From assembly GCF_001570725.1 (NCBI RefSeq), contig NZ_BCNV01000006.1:186001-250000 (forward strand): a stretch of 64,000 bases of DNA, given 5' to 3'. This DNA comes from Paenibacillus amylolyticus (GTDB lineage Bacteria > Bacillota > Bacilli > Paenibacillales > Paenibacillaceae). Of this stretch, positions 35,219-43,386 are shown piece by piece (position 1 is the first letter of the stretch; each line of letters opens with the position of its first letter). Both the position numbers and the translations under genes were made by a program. Below the pieces are notes generated by a model, which worked only from the letters and a program-made list of their open reading frames with translations, did not search any database and was not told the origin of the DNA.

Positions 35219-35276
35219 TTGGGGTGACAACTAGCATCGACCGGCGTTCGAGACCCGGTCTAAGGAGTGTATCCCC

Positions 35277-36560
35277 ATACAGAAGACGGTCAACGTTAAC
35301 CCTCCCCCGTTAGCAAGCAAACCACGGCGCAAGGGTTCGACACAACGCACGAATTTATCGATTGCAACATGGGAGGGTGTACCGGCAATTATTTTACAGA
35401 CATTGCTGGGAGGCCCATTTTTAACCGGGTTTCTGCTGTACCTTGGGGCCGGGTCGAGACATATCGGCTTTGTGCTCGCGATTACCACGTTCGTGAACAT
35501 TGCCCAGATCGGAGCAGCTTACTGGATGCAGCGTATTCGCAGCCGAAAACGCATGCTGCTGCTATTTGTGGGCACACATCGTATCTTATGGAGTGCGACG
35601 GGACTGATCCCGTTTATATTTCCCAAAGAGTGGTGGGTAAGCGTATATATTGGTGTGTATACGGTTGCTTTTATATCAAATACCATCGGCGGCATGATCT
35701 GGACTTCACTGATTGGCGATATCGTACCTGCCAAGGTGAGAGGGCGTTATTTTGGAATTCGAAATACGATTCTGAATGCACTTGGAAGCGTATGCTTATT
35801 CGCAGGCGGGATTGTTTTGGATCGTTATCCCGGAGAAATGGGCTTTTTGATCCTATTTATTCCGGTTTGGATCTGTGCAATCGCGAATACAGTCATCTAT
35901 TTCTTCTATCCGGACGTGCCTTTTGAACGTTCTACCGAAAAGGTTTTCTGGCGGATGTTTATCAAGCCGTTCCAAGATCGTTCTTTTCTTAAAGCAACGC
36001 TGTTCCTGGCTGTCTGGTTATTGATTCAGACCTTGATTGTTCCGCTTTATTCCTATGTGATGTTGGATCTATTGAATATTAATTATCAGACCGTGTCCCT
36101 GATCACGGTAGTCCAGACGCTGGTTATGATGGCCGGTTTCTATGTCTGGGGCAATCTGAATGCCAGATTGAGCAACAAAACTCTTTTATTTTGGACATTG
36201 CCTGTCATTGCACTCTCCTGTCTGTCGTGGGGGTTAATGTCGTTCATGCCTGTATTGGTCGCGCTCTTTCTATCTCATATCTTCCTTGGGATCGGTGTAG
36301 GTGGATTCAATCAGCTGGCATTTAACTTTACGATCGGAGATACACCGAAAAGCGAAAGACCCATGTTTGTCGCCGTGTATTCGGCTCTGACGGGAGTGAC
36401 CTCGTTTCTTGGGCCGCTGATGGGCGGCTGGCTGTATGAAAAGATGGAAACCTGGTCCGATGCACTGGCCTGGATCTCTGCCTACGGATTTCAGGTGGGG
36501 GTTGGTGTAGTGATGCTGGTTCTTACATTTACCCTTGGACGTCGTGTACTGTTAAAATAG
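35277..36560 (+). CDS. MFS transporter with an apparent AUA start codon
   Basis: About 427 residues and 12 hydrophobic segments (for example VPAIILQTLLGGPFLTGFLL, AWISAYGFQVGVGVVMLVL). The first usual in-frame start is TTG 35403, but it would remove half of TM1. The frame is open upstream with a coherent N-terminus (QKTVNVNPPPLASKPRRKG), and AAGGAG at 35262-35267 lies 9 bases before an ATA codon at 35277. I therefore infer initiation at ATA, or a start codon lost by mutation. The transcript would begin near 35225. Substrate unknown; it resembles the drug or sugar efflux type seen beside sensor kinases. Confidence 0.75.
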   Translation: MQKTVNVNPPPLASKPRRKGSTQRTNLSIATWEGVPAIILQTLLGGPFLTGFLLYLGAGSRHIGFVLAITTFVNIAQIGAAYWMQRIRSRKRMLLLFVGTHRILWSATGLIPFIFPKEWWVSVYIGVYTVAFISNTIGGMIWTSLIGDIVPAKVRGRYFGIRNTILNALGSVCLFAGGIVLDRYPGEMGFLILFIPVWICAIANTVIYFFYPDVPFERSTEKVFWRMFIKPFQDRSFLKATLFLAVWLLIQTLIVPLYSYVMLDLLNINYQTVSLITVVQTLVMMAGFYVWGNLNARLSNKTLLFWTLPVIALSCLSWGLMSFMPVLVALFLSHIFLGIGVGGFNQLAFNFTIGDTPKSERPMFVAVYSALTGVTSFLGPLMGGWLYEKMETWSDALAWISAYGFQVGVGVVMLVLTFTLGRRVLLK

Positions 36561-36566
36561 ATATTG

Positions 36567-36604
36567 AATATTTACACTGGCACTTCGATGACAGAACAAC
36601 CTTG
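36567..36604 (-). repeat. Inverted copy of the dispersed 39-bp core
   Basis: The reverse complement reads AAGGTTGTTCTGTCATCGAA then GTGCCAGTGTAAATATTC, matching 33535-33573 with a few changes. It starts 6 bases after the MFS stop. Confidence 0.7.
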
Positions 36605-36673
36605 TAAATGTTTAGATTGATCATATGTATCTGGTATGACTTCAAAAAAAGGTAGCGAAGTGGAGGGATGTAT

Positions 36674-37354
36674 TTGAATCGTCTCGAACGGAAAGCCATG
36701 GTGATTGGAGCCACTGGGCTTGTAGGCGAATTACTGGTTCATCATCTGCTGGAGCACTCGGCATACAGCCTGGTTCGTGTTCTGGTTAGACGTCCGCTTG
36801 AGCTGCAGCATCCCAAACTGGAACAGCATGTGGTGGACTGGGAACAGCTGGAGAGCCAAGGCCACTTATTCGATGGAATCGATGACCTGTACTGTTGTTT
36901 GGGTACAACGATCAAAAAAGCAGGCAGTCAGGAGAATTTCCGTCAGGTGGATTACCATTACCCGGTTCGTGCAGCTACGATTGCGAAGCAGCACGGAGTA
37001 TTACAGATGCTTGTAATCTCCTCAATGGGAGCGAGCGCAGGTTCCCGTGTCTTTTACAGTCGGACCAAGGGGGAAATGGAGGATGCATTGTCCGATATCG
37101 GTTTTCAGTCATTGCATATCTTCCGCCCGTCCTTAATCCTGGGAGATCGAAACGAGAAGCGGTTCGGTGAACAGATGGCTGCTCATGCGATGAAGCTTCT
37201 GGATCGCTGGATGAAAGGCAGAGTGGACAAATACCGGGCGGTCCATGCTGCGACCATTGCACAGGCCATGACGAATATTGCGTTGGTGCAAACCAAGGGA
37301 AACCATGTGTATCCGAATGATGTCATTCATGTCCTTGGTGTAGACGGAGGTTAG
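36674..37354 (+). CDS. NAD(P)-binding SDR-like protein (YraR/HTATIP2-like)
   Basis: About 226 residues. The cofactor loop VIGATGLVGELLVHHLL is followed by VLVRRPLEL, DDLYCCLGTT and VISSMGASAGSRVFYSRTKGEME, with Tyr-x-x-x-Lys in YSRTKGE. IFRPSLILGDR follows. The profile is that of the atypical SDR group around YraR. I chose the TTG at 36674, which is 7 bases from GGAGG; an ATG at 36668 touches that site. It is a single gene before RidA. Confidence 0.85.
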   Translation: MNRLERKAMVIGATGLVGELLVHHLLEHSAYSLVRVLVRRPLELQHPKLEQHVVDWEQLESQGHLFDGIDDLYCCLGTTIKKAGSQENFRQVDYHYPVRAATIAKQHGVLQMLVISSMGASAGSRVFYSRTKGEMEDALSDIGFQSLHIFRPSLILGDRNEKRFGEQMAAHAMKLLDRWMKGRVDKYRAVHAATIAQAMTNIALVQTKGNHVYPNDVIHVLGVDGG

Positions 37355-37501
37355 GAAACCTTTAAACTAGCTGTTTGCTTCATGTGGCTAGGGAGGGGCG
37401 TTTCTCGCTTGAGGTAGATCGTGGTATAATAGGCAACAAAATGAGTTCGAACCCTGACTCCTTGTGGCAGCAGGATAACGAACATGAAGGAGAACTCGTC
37501 C

Positions 37502-37876
37502 ATGAAAAAACCAATCTCTACCGATCAGGCGCCAGGCGCCATTGGTCCATACAGTCAAGCCGTTGATGCAGGCGATTTCATCTACACTTCCGGACAACTT
37601 GGTCTGAATCCTCAAACGGGAGAGTTCGGCGCAGATGTACAGGAGCAGACACGTCTGTCTTTGAGCAATGTGAAGGCTATCCTTGAAGCAGCAGGTACAA
37701 GTATGGATAAAATCGTGAAAACAACGGTGTTCCTGAAAGACATGAACGACTTCGTTCCTGTGAATGAAGTGTATAGCACGTTCTTCGAACAGCCTTATCC
37801 TGCACGCAGTGCAGTGGAAGTTGCTCGTTTGCCAAAAGATGCACTGGTGGAGATTGAAGTTATTGCCCTGAAATAG
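37502..37876 (+). CDS. ridA: RidA-family enamine/imine deaminase
   Basis: 124 residues. Family signatures are STDQAPGAIGPYSQAV, FIYTSGQLGL, QTRLSLSNVKAILEAAG, PARSAVEVARLP and VEIEVIAL. The Arg of PARSAVE is the known substrate carboxylate ligand. RidA hydrolyses reactive enamines and imines made by PLP enzymes. AAGGAG lies 9 bases before the ATG. It shares a terminator with the convergent TspO-like gene. Confidence 0.95.
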   Translation: MKKPISTDQAPGAIGPYSQAVDAGDFIYTSGQLGLNPQTGEFGADVQEQTRLSLSNVKAILEAAGTSMDKIVKTTVFLKDMNDFVPVNEVYSTFFEQPYPARSAVEVARLPKDALVEIEVIALK

Positions 37877-37904
37877 GACAACCTAGACTCGCGCCGGTAT
37901 ACAT

Positions 37905-37945
37905 AAAAAGCCGATTTCAGGTCGAATGACCAGAATCGGCTTTTT
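37905..37945. terminator. Bidirectional terminator between ridA and the TspO-like gene
   Basis: AAAAAGCCGATT pairs with AATCGGCTTTTT. Confidence 0.9.
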
Positions 37946-37988
37946 GCATTTTTACGTTATATTTAAGCGCTATATAGAAGGGGAAAAC

Positions 37989-38747
37989 TCAATCACGATC
38001 CTGATTACGGGCGAAGAACAGCCATACCGCGTAGATGGCCAGTACGATCGCAATGATGATTGCCGTATAATATACGGAAGTGACATCCTTTTGTTTAAGT
38101 GCAATGGCAATATACGCCCATGTGAATACAAGAGGGTACACACTGTCCCGATAACGGAAGCTAACGAGAACAGCTAGCACCATACCGACAATCAGCATGA
38201 TGATCGTCCAGGTCGGTTCGCTGATACCAAAACCATCCCAGCCTATTTTATATAACAGCACCGCTGCATTTACAATGGTTGCCACGCTAATCCATCCGAG
38301 ATAGATGCTGAAGGGCAGCTTTACAAGCCAGATCTCAGCCGTGGTCGGAACAGTAATGGTACGTGTTTTTACATACAGCACGATCAGAGACAATAGAAGC
38401 AGTACAATGATCAGTAAAGCAAGACCGGTCTGCAAGTTTTGAAAAGCAAAAATCCATGCTACATTGAAGGCACAGCTTGCCAGAAACCAATACCCGAGAC
38501 GGGTAATCGAATCCCTTTTCCAGGAAGCGGGCAAGAACTGATAGATCACAAACCCTGCTAGCAGCAGGTAGATCAGACCCCATATAGAGAAGGCATAGCC
38601 TGAAGGTGTGAGTAGCACAGGGTACATATCCGATACTTCTTTGTTGGTCTTGCCTCCGATTGGCAGAGCGTTGGAAAGGTAGTTCACGATAATTACAGCG
38701 ATAAAACCAATGGCGTTTAACCACTTGTACGGATTGTTACGTGACAT
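37989..38747 (-). CDS. TspO/MBR-like tryptophan-rich membrane protein
   Basis: About 252 residues with seven to eight hydrophobic segments. The family-like part is LTPSGYAFSIWGLIYLLLAG and SCAFNVAWIFAF, with Pro and Trp residues as in TspO relatives but about 90 residues longer than classical TspO. The ATG at 38747 follows AGGAGG. Classical TspO binds porphyrins; the function of this longer group is unclear. Confidence 0.8.
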   Translation of the reverse strand: MSRNNPYKWLNAIGFIAVIIVNYLSNALPIGGKTNKEVSDMYPVLLTPSGYAFSIWGLIYLLLAGFVIYQFLPASWKRDSITRLGYWFLASCAFNVAWIFAFQNLQTGLALLIIVLLLLSLIVLYVKTRTITVPTTAEIWLVKLPFSIYLGWISVATIVNAAVLLYKIGWDGFGISEPTWTIIMLIVGMVLAVLVSFRYRDSVYPLVFTWAYIAIALKQKDVTSVYYTAIIIAIVLAIYAVWLFFARNQDRD

Positions 38748-38980
38748 TGAGTTTCCTCCTTGGTTTAACGAAATGAATGAACCACGGGTCAGTCTACAAT
38801 GAATATACCCAGTTCTCGCACATTCTAATAACAACCGCAAAAAAATTCACAAGATGACCTTTCAAATTCTTGTGCTCTGCCGCTACGTTGGAATGGTACT
38901 CTGTCCCAATGTACGCGAAGCGAAGCAAGAATATGTCCACACGATATTATGCCCCAATTGTCCAACGGAGGAGGAGAAGA

Positions 38981-39946
38981 ATGCTTTCGAGAGAAACGAT
39001 GGAAAAACAGCAGACTTGGTTCTATGTAGTTGCACTGTTCGTAGGAGCAGCGGTAGGGCTGAGTAATCCGGCATGGGGGAATATTTTGGGCTACACCGTG
39101 TCTCCGATACTTGCCATTCTGTTATATAGCATGTTCGTACAGATTCCCTTTCTACAGTTAAAAGAATCCTGGTCCAACCTGCGATTTATGGGCGCGTTAC
39201 TAGTGGCTAATTTTATCGTTGTACCTGTAGTCGTTTGGTTGCTTACACTTGTCTTTCCGCAATCACCCGACGTTCTGATTGGAGTCTATCTGGTGCTGTT
39301 AACGCCTTGTATAGATTACGTCATTGTGTTCACACAGCTCGGCAGGGGCAATGAGAAACTGATGCTCGCGGCAACACCTCTCCTGTTTGTGATACAAATG
39401 ATCCTGTTGCCGTTTTATTTATGGCTATTAATGGGTACCGAGGTAGCGCAGATCATGCAGGTAGGTCCGTTTGTGGAGGCTTTTCTGTTCCTGATCGTTA
39501 TTCCACTGTTGCTCGCTGTCGTTACACAAGTCTTCTCAAGAGGTAAAGTGAGCGGGGAGCGTGTCATGAAAGCCACGGCATGGCTCCCGGTTCCGATGAT
39601 GGCACTCGCGCTGATCGTGGTTGTCGCCTCCCAGATTGGCAAAGTCTACAATGATATGATGATCATCGTGAACGTGATCCCGATCTACGTTGCTTTTATG
39701 ATCATTATGCCTTGGATATCACGAATCATTGCTAAGCAGTTTCGATTAAATATAGGCGCAGGGCGTGCGTTAATTTTCAGTTCAGCCACACGGAACTCGC
39801 TGGTCGTTCTGCCGCTGGCATTGGCACTTCCACCAGAATGGGCAACCATAGCTGCGGCTGCTATCGTTACACAGACGATAGTGGAGCTTGCAGGGGAGCT
39901 AATCTACATTCGACTTGTACCTGCGATGATTTTGCGGGATCGGTGA
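38981..39946 (+). CDS. Arsenite efflux-like (ACR3/BASS superfamily) transporter
   Basis: About 321 residues and ten hydrophobic segments. ACR3-like features are YSMFVQIPF, LVLLTPCIDYVIVFTQLGRG with the conserved Cys-containing TPCIDYV loop, and FSSATRNSLVVLPLALALP. Relatives export arsenite, sometimes with antimonite, using the proton gradient. ATG 38981 follows GGAGGAGG. No arsR or arsC is adjacent, so expression is not obviously arsenic-controlled and another substrate is possible. Confidence 0.82.
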   Translation: MLSRETMEKQQTWFYVVALFVGAAVGLSNPAWGNILGYTVSPILAILLYSMFVQIPFLQLKESWSNLRFMGALLVANFIVVPVVVWLLTLVFPQSPDVLIGVYLVLLTPCIDYVIVFTQLGRGNEKLMLAATPLLFVIQMILLPFYLWLLMGTEVAQIMQVGPFVEAFLFLIVIPLLLAVVTQVFSRGKVSGERVMKATAWLPVPMMALALIVVVASQIGKVYNDMMIIVNVIPIYVAFMIIMPWISRIIAKQFRLNIGAGRALIFSSATRNSLVVLPLALALPPEWATIAAAAIVTQTIVELAGELIYIRLVPAMILRDR

Positions 39947-40018
39947 GCAGACTAGGACGTATCTATGTTATGATTTAATATAATTAATAAAACCATTTTT
40001 GGTAAATAAAAGGGGGAG

Positions 40019-40213
40019 ATGAGTATCCCTACTTATCGGAAGATCATGTTCTACATGGATATTATACTTGTACCGTTTATCGTTATCTTTTTTTCCATAG
40101 CAGCTCATACAACAGGAAATAAAATTTATTATCTCTACTTTGGTGTAGCTGTAGCCGCAATCTTTCGAAGCATATCCTATCTTAGAAAAGAAAGAGCCAA
40201 CAAATCGTCATGA
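40019..40213 (+). CDS. Small two-helix membrane protein
   Basis: 64 residues with two hydrophobic segments (about 12-30 and 36-52) and a basic tail (LRKERANKSS). AGGGGGAG touches the ATG, which is too close to be ideal, so initiation could also be at ATG 40046. I do not recognise the family. Confidence 0.5.
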   Translation: MSIPTYRKIMFYMDIILVPFIVIFFSIAAHTTGNKIYYLYFGVAVAAIFRSISYLRKERANKSS

Positions 40214-40450
40214 TCTATAAAAGTAAAAATGTAAAAAAGACTCTTATTTTTTTATTAAAAGTGATAACAACTCGCTTAAGGCCGGTAAGAAGAATTTAGA
40301 TATAATGTTAGACATGTTATATACAATTCTTTCACTACTCCATTTTATTCAGCAAAAAACCAACTACTTTCGAACTCCAATTGTACACCCATCGCATTCC
40401 TATTGTGCTTATATTTCAAGTTTTATTTAATTGTATGGTTTTGAAAATCA

Positions 40451-40490
40451 AAAACACCGTCCAGCTATTTGCTAGCATGAACGGTGTTTT
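40451..40490 (-). terminator. Terminator of the 77-residue protein gene
   Basis: AAAACACCGT and ACGGTGTTTT close a stem with a small inner hairpin, followed by Ts on the minus strand. Confidence 0.75.
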
Positions 40491-40499
40491 AATGATTAT

Positions 40500-40733
40500 T
40501 TATTCAAAACGAAATGTAATGGGATTATTCCCGGCAATTCCACCAAAATTGAGCTCTCTAACATTTCCTTCTTCATCCAGAGAATATTCATTGTTTTCTG
40601 CACCTTGTTCGTTTAACTTTAATTCGTAAATTCCCATATTCCAATAGTCGAATTCATCACTATCGGAGACAGGTTCTACAACTCTGGTATAATTTTTTTG
40701 TTTCGCCGCTTCAAACAATTTTGCAAGGTTCAT
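40500..40733 (-). CDS. Small acidic protein of unknown function
   Basis: 77 residues, acidic, with no membrane segment. A strong GGAGGG lies 7 bases before the ATG and a terminator follows, so it is probably a real gene. No family is recognised. It sits at the edge of the AT-rich Pycsar island and could be part of the same acquired block. Confidence 0.65.
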   Translation of the reverse strand: MNLAKLFEAAKQKNYTRVVEPVSDSDEFDYWNMGIYELKLNEQGAENNEYSLDEEGNVRELNFGGIAGNNPITFRFE

Positions 40734-40854
40734 TTTTAACCCTCCTGTTTTTCAGTCAACTGATTCTATCATACTATTAGTGTATTTTTCCAATTACGAT
40801 ACTGTAATACTGTTTAATATAATTACCCAAAATGTTCGTATGTTAGATTTGTAG

Positions 40855-40867
40855 GTTATGGTAAAAT
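40855..40867 (+). promoter_or_regulatory. Promoter-like element of the Pycsar effector-cyclase unit
   Basis: GTTATGGTAAAAT lies 54 bases before the effector start. A near-identical GTTATCGGTAAAAT lies before the opposed cyclase at 43216-43203. Confidence 0.4.
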
Positions 40868-40920
40868 ATTCTTTAGGAAGCAGGAGATTTTATCATATTG
40901 AAAATTTGAGGTGATTCTTT

Positions 40921-41448
40921 TTGTCTAAGTATAGTTTCACGTTGGATTCATTTAAGAATATTCAAGAGTTAATTCGCTTTATGGACCAGAAATCGTCAGC
41001 AATCCTTGTTATTTTTGGATTTATTTTAACCGCATTTGTGAATAACGCGAGCAAACTTCATTTTGTGAATCCCTTTCTAATCTCGCCTTGGAATGGGTTC
41101 TTATCATCATGTACGCTTCTGGTCGGAGTTTCAACCCTTGCGTTGTTACTGTATAAAATCCGAATTATTATTAATGAAATTTTAAAACCGCGTGTTGCCA
41201 AACACTATCTTCCAGAACACTACTCCTTATTTTATTATGGACACATCAAGCTTATGGAAAAGGAACGGTACTTGGAAGAAGTAGAAAATATGCCCGAGAA
41301 TCAAGCTGAACAAGAGCTTGCTGCACAAGTATATGAAGTTTCGCAAATTTTATCTTCAAAAACTGAGTCGTTAAATAAAGTTATGAGTCGTATGTTCTAT
41401 CTTATAGGGCTTCTCCTTACTTTTATTTTCTTATCCCAACTTGTATAA
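40921..41448 (+). CDS. Pycsar-type membrane effector (PycTM-like)
   Basis: 175 residues. TM1 (about 26-42) follows the amphipathic segment IQELIRFMDQKSSAIL, which matches the start of PycTM and related cyclic-nucleotide-gated effectors. TM2 spans about 58-84 and TM3 156-174, with a cytosolic helical region between (90-150). The TTG start is 7 bases from GAGGTGA. It lies 14 bases upstream of a nucleotide cyclase gene. In Pycsar defence, cyclic pyrimidine nucleotides made on phage infection trigger such effectors to damage the membrane. The role here is inferred from architecture and gene pairing. Confidence 0.8.
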   Translation: MSKYSFTLDSFKNIQELIRFMDQKSSAILVIFGFILTAFVNNASKLHFVNPFLISPWNGFLSSCTLLVGVSTLALLLYKIRIIINEILKPRVAKHYLPEHYSLFYYGHIKLMEKERYLEEVENMPENQAEQELAAQVYEVSQILSSKTESLNKVMSRMFYLIGLLLTFIFLSQLV

Positions 41449-41462
41449 AAGGATGTGTAGTT

Positions 41463-42200
41463 ATGGGTTTGAAAGAGGATATCGTAAATAAAGTTAAAGA
41501 AATTATGGATACAAATTTCGAAGTCACTGATATTTCCTATGTGCCCGATATCAATGACACCAAGCTCACCTTTGGAAACACTGGGCTTCGGTTTGAAGCG
41601 ACCACATTGTTCATAGACATGCGAGGTTCTACAAAAATTTTAAATCAACATAACCGCAGAACGGTTGCCAAAATTCATATGGCTTATTTTCACACTGTCA
41701 CTAAAATAGCAAAAAGCCTAGGTGGCGAAGTCCGTTCCTTTAACGGGGATAGCATGCTTGTTTTCTTTCAAGGAACAAGCAAGCTTACTTTAAGCAATGC
41801 AGTTAAAGCTGCGATGAAAATGAAATACATGATCTCACATTCAGAAAGTGGAATCAATAACTACCTTTCTAAATATTCTGCAATTGATTTTGGAATAGGT
41901 GTTGATGACGGAAAAATATTAGCCACTAAAATTGGAATTGCAGGTGAAAATAATAGAGACATCTTTTGGGTTGGTAATGCAGTAAACAAATCAACTCGGC
42001 TGGGAGATGAGGCAAAAGCTCCTAATCATATTAGTATTTCAAGTTACGTTTATAATAATTTAACGGATGAAGTAAAAATTCACACATACACAAATGATTG
42101 GGGTGTTAAACAAGCTGTAAATATGTGGACATCACATACTTTTCAATATAACGACAGGTGGGAGACTTACTACAGTACCAATTATTATTGGGGCGTATAA
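41463..42200 (+). CDS. Class III nucleotide cyclase, Pycsar PycC type
   Basis: 245 residues with one soluble cyclase domain. The metal-binding Asps are Asp52 (LFIDMRGSTK) and Asp96 (FNGDSMLVFF), and the transition-state pair is Asn175/Arg179 (GNAVNKSTRL). There are no N-terminal sensor domains and no membrane segments, as in stand-alone PycC proteins. Pyrimidine specificity (cCMP or cUMP) is inferred from pairing with the effector, not read from residues. A weak AAAGGA precedes the ATG. The gene is visibly AT-rich against the flanks, which suggests horizontal origin. Confidence 0.85.
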   Translation: MGLKEDIVNKVKEIMDTNFEVTDISYVPDINDTKLTFGNTGLRFEATTLFIDMRGSTKILNQHNRRTVAKIHMAYFHTVTKIAKSLGGEVRSFNGDSMLVFFQGTSKLTLSNAVKAAMKMKYMISHSESGINNYLSKYSAIDFGIGVDDGKILATKIGIAGENNRDIFWVGNAVNKSTRLGDEAKAPNHISISSYVYNNLTDEVKIHTYTNDWGVKQAVNMWTSHTFQYNDRWETYYSTNYYWGV

Positions 42201-42208
42201 GTACTTGA

Positions 42209-43177
42209 TTAATTAGAGTTTTCAAAAAATGAAAAATGGACATCTCCTCCATAGATCTTTTCTTTAAATTCAGATAATAATTCTTGTGATTGTATTTTCC
42301 ACCAGCCATTTACTAACGCTTTATCTTCGGGAGATTCCATTTTTAAACCCTCATAAACATCCTCTGTAAATAATATGGGTGGAGTTGTAAATGAGTATGT
42401 TGAAATACCAGGATAATGTATAAATGAAGTGAAGTTTGGATTTTTATGATTAATTACAGTAGTAAATGTCTTGTCTAGATCATCTAGAAAATTGGTAATG
42501 TTTCTTTTATACCAAGCTGTTTCCTTTGAGTATTTATACTCATGACGCTCTTCAATTATTGTTTCCGTTTTGGATATGGTTGTTGTTTTATTCGCCGCAT
42601 CCGTAAGTTTAGATGCAATATTTGCAGGCCTTCCAAGCCAAACGAGCGATTTATTAGAAATATTTTCAGATCCTCTCTTAATAATTCCATTTTTAGAAAC
42701 TATCATTTTTCCGTAATCGATACCAATTCCACATTTAATGTCATTCTTGTTAAAGTGTTTGTTTAGTAAATACTCGCTAATTGAGTGCATGAGTATCGCG
42801 GTGTTCAATGCGTTGGTACAGCATTGATAAAAGTCAAATACGACCATCACGCGGTCACCGACAATCCCTCTGACCTTACCTCCATATTGCTCCGCTGCTT
42901 TAACCATGGATCGGATAAACGCAGAATAAAGCTTCGTGACTATTTCTTTGCGGTGAGTTAGGTTAAGTTCGGTCGAGCGACGAATATCGATGTATAGTAC
43001 GCACGTCTCAATGAGTTTTACCTTTTGCTGCATTGTTTCCAGATTTGGATACGTAATTAGCAGATCGTCGACTGTAGGGACAAACATCGTGTTTGTAACA
43101 ACAATTTCGTAGTCCGACGATAAGATGAGTTCGATCTCTTCATCCAATGATTTTTTTAGATCCATGATGCTCCCCAT
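42209..43177 (-). CDS. Second class III nucleotide cyclase, opposed to the PycC gene
   Basis: About 322 residues from ATG 43177, 8 bases from AAGGAG. The cyclase core has Asp64 (LYIDIRRSTE) and Asp108 (GIVGDRVMVVFD), but the usual Arg of the Asn-x3-Arg motif is Lys190 in PANIASKL (Asn186). About 110 extra residues follow the core, including HYPGISTYSF and GGDVHFSFF, with no named domain recognised. Its stop is 8 bases from the PycC stop. No effector gene follows it. It may share the membrane effector, regulate the first cyclase, or carry its own effector region. Confidence 0.8.
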   Translation of the reverse strand: MGSIMDLKKSLDEEIELILSSDYEIVVTNTMFVPTVDDLLITYPNLETMQQKVKLIETCVLYIDIRRSTELNLTHRKEIVTKLYSAFIRSMVKAAEQYGGKVRGIVGDRVMVVFDFYQCCTNALNTAILMHSISEYLLNKHFNKNDIKCGIGIDYGKMIVSKNGIIKRGSENISNKSLVWLGRPANIASKLTDAANKTTTISKTETIIEERHEYKYSKETAWYKRNITNFLDDLDKTFTTVINHKNPNFTSFIHYPGISTYSFTTPPILFTEDVYEGLKMESPEDKALVNGWWKIQSQELLSEFKEKIYGGDVHFSFFENSN

Positions 43178-43202
43178 GGATATCACTCCTTAAAGATTAT
43201 AG

Positions 43203-43216
43203 ATTTTACCGATAAC
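43203..43216 (-). promoter_or_regulatory. Promoter-like element of the opposed cyclase
   Basis: Minus-strand GTTATCGGTAAAAT, followed by CTATAATCTTT, lies 25 bases before the start. It matches the element at 40855-40867. Confidence 0.4.
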
Positions 43217-43386
43217 TCTTATACTCAACCATCACAGCAAAAGAAATATGCTATGTGGGAAAAAATGTATCATATTTTAGCGAATCTTTCTATTATTTAA
43301 TTATGAACAGAGGATAAATTACATAAGCAAGACTTACTCAATTTTAGCTGAGCTTAATAACATACTTCCTTTTTGAGTTGAAGCTC

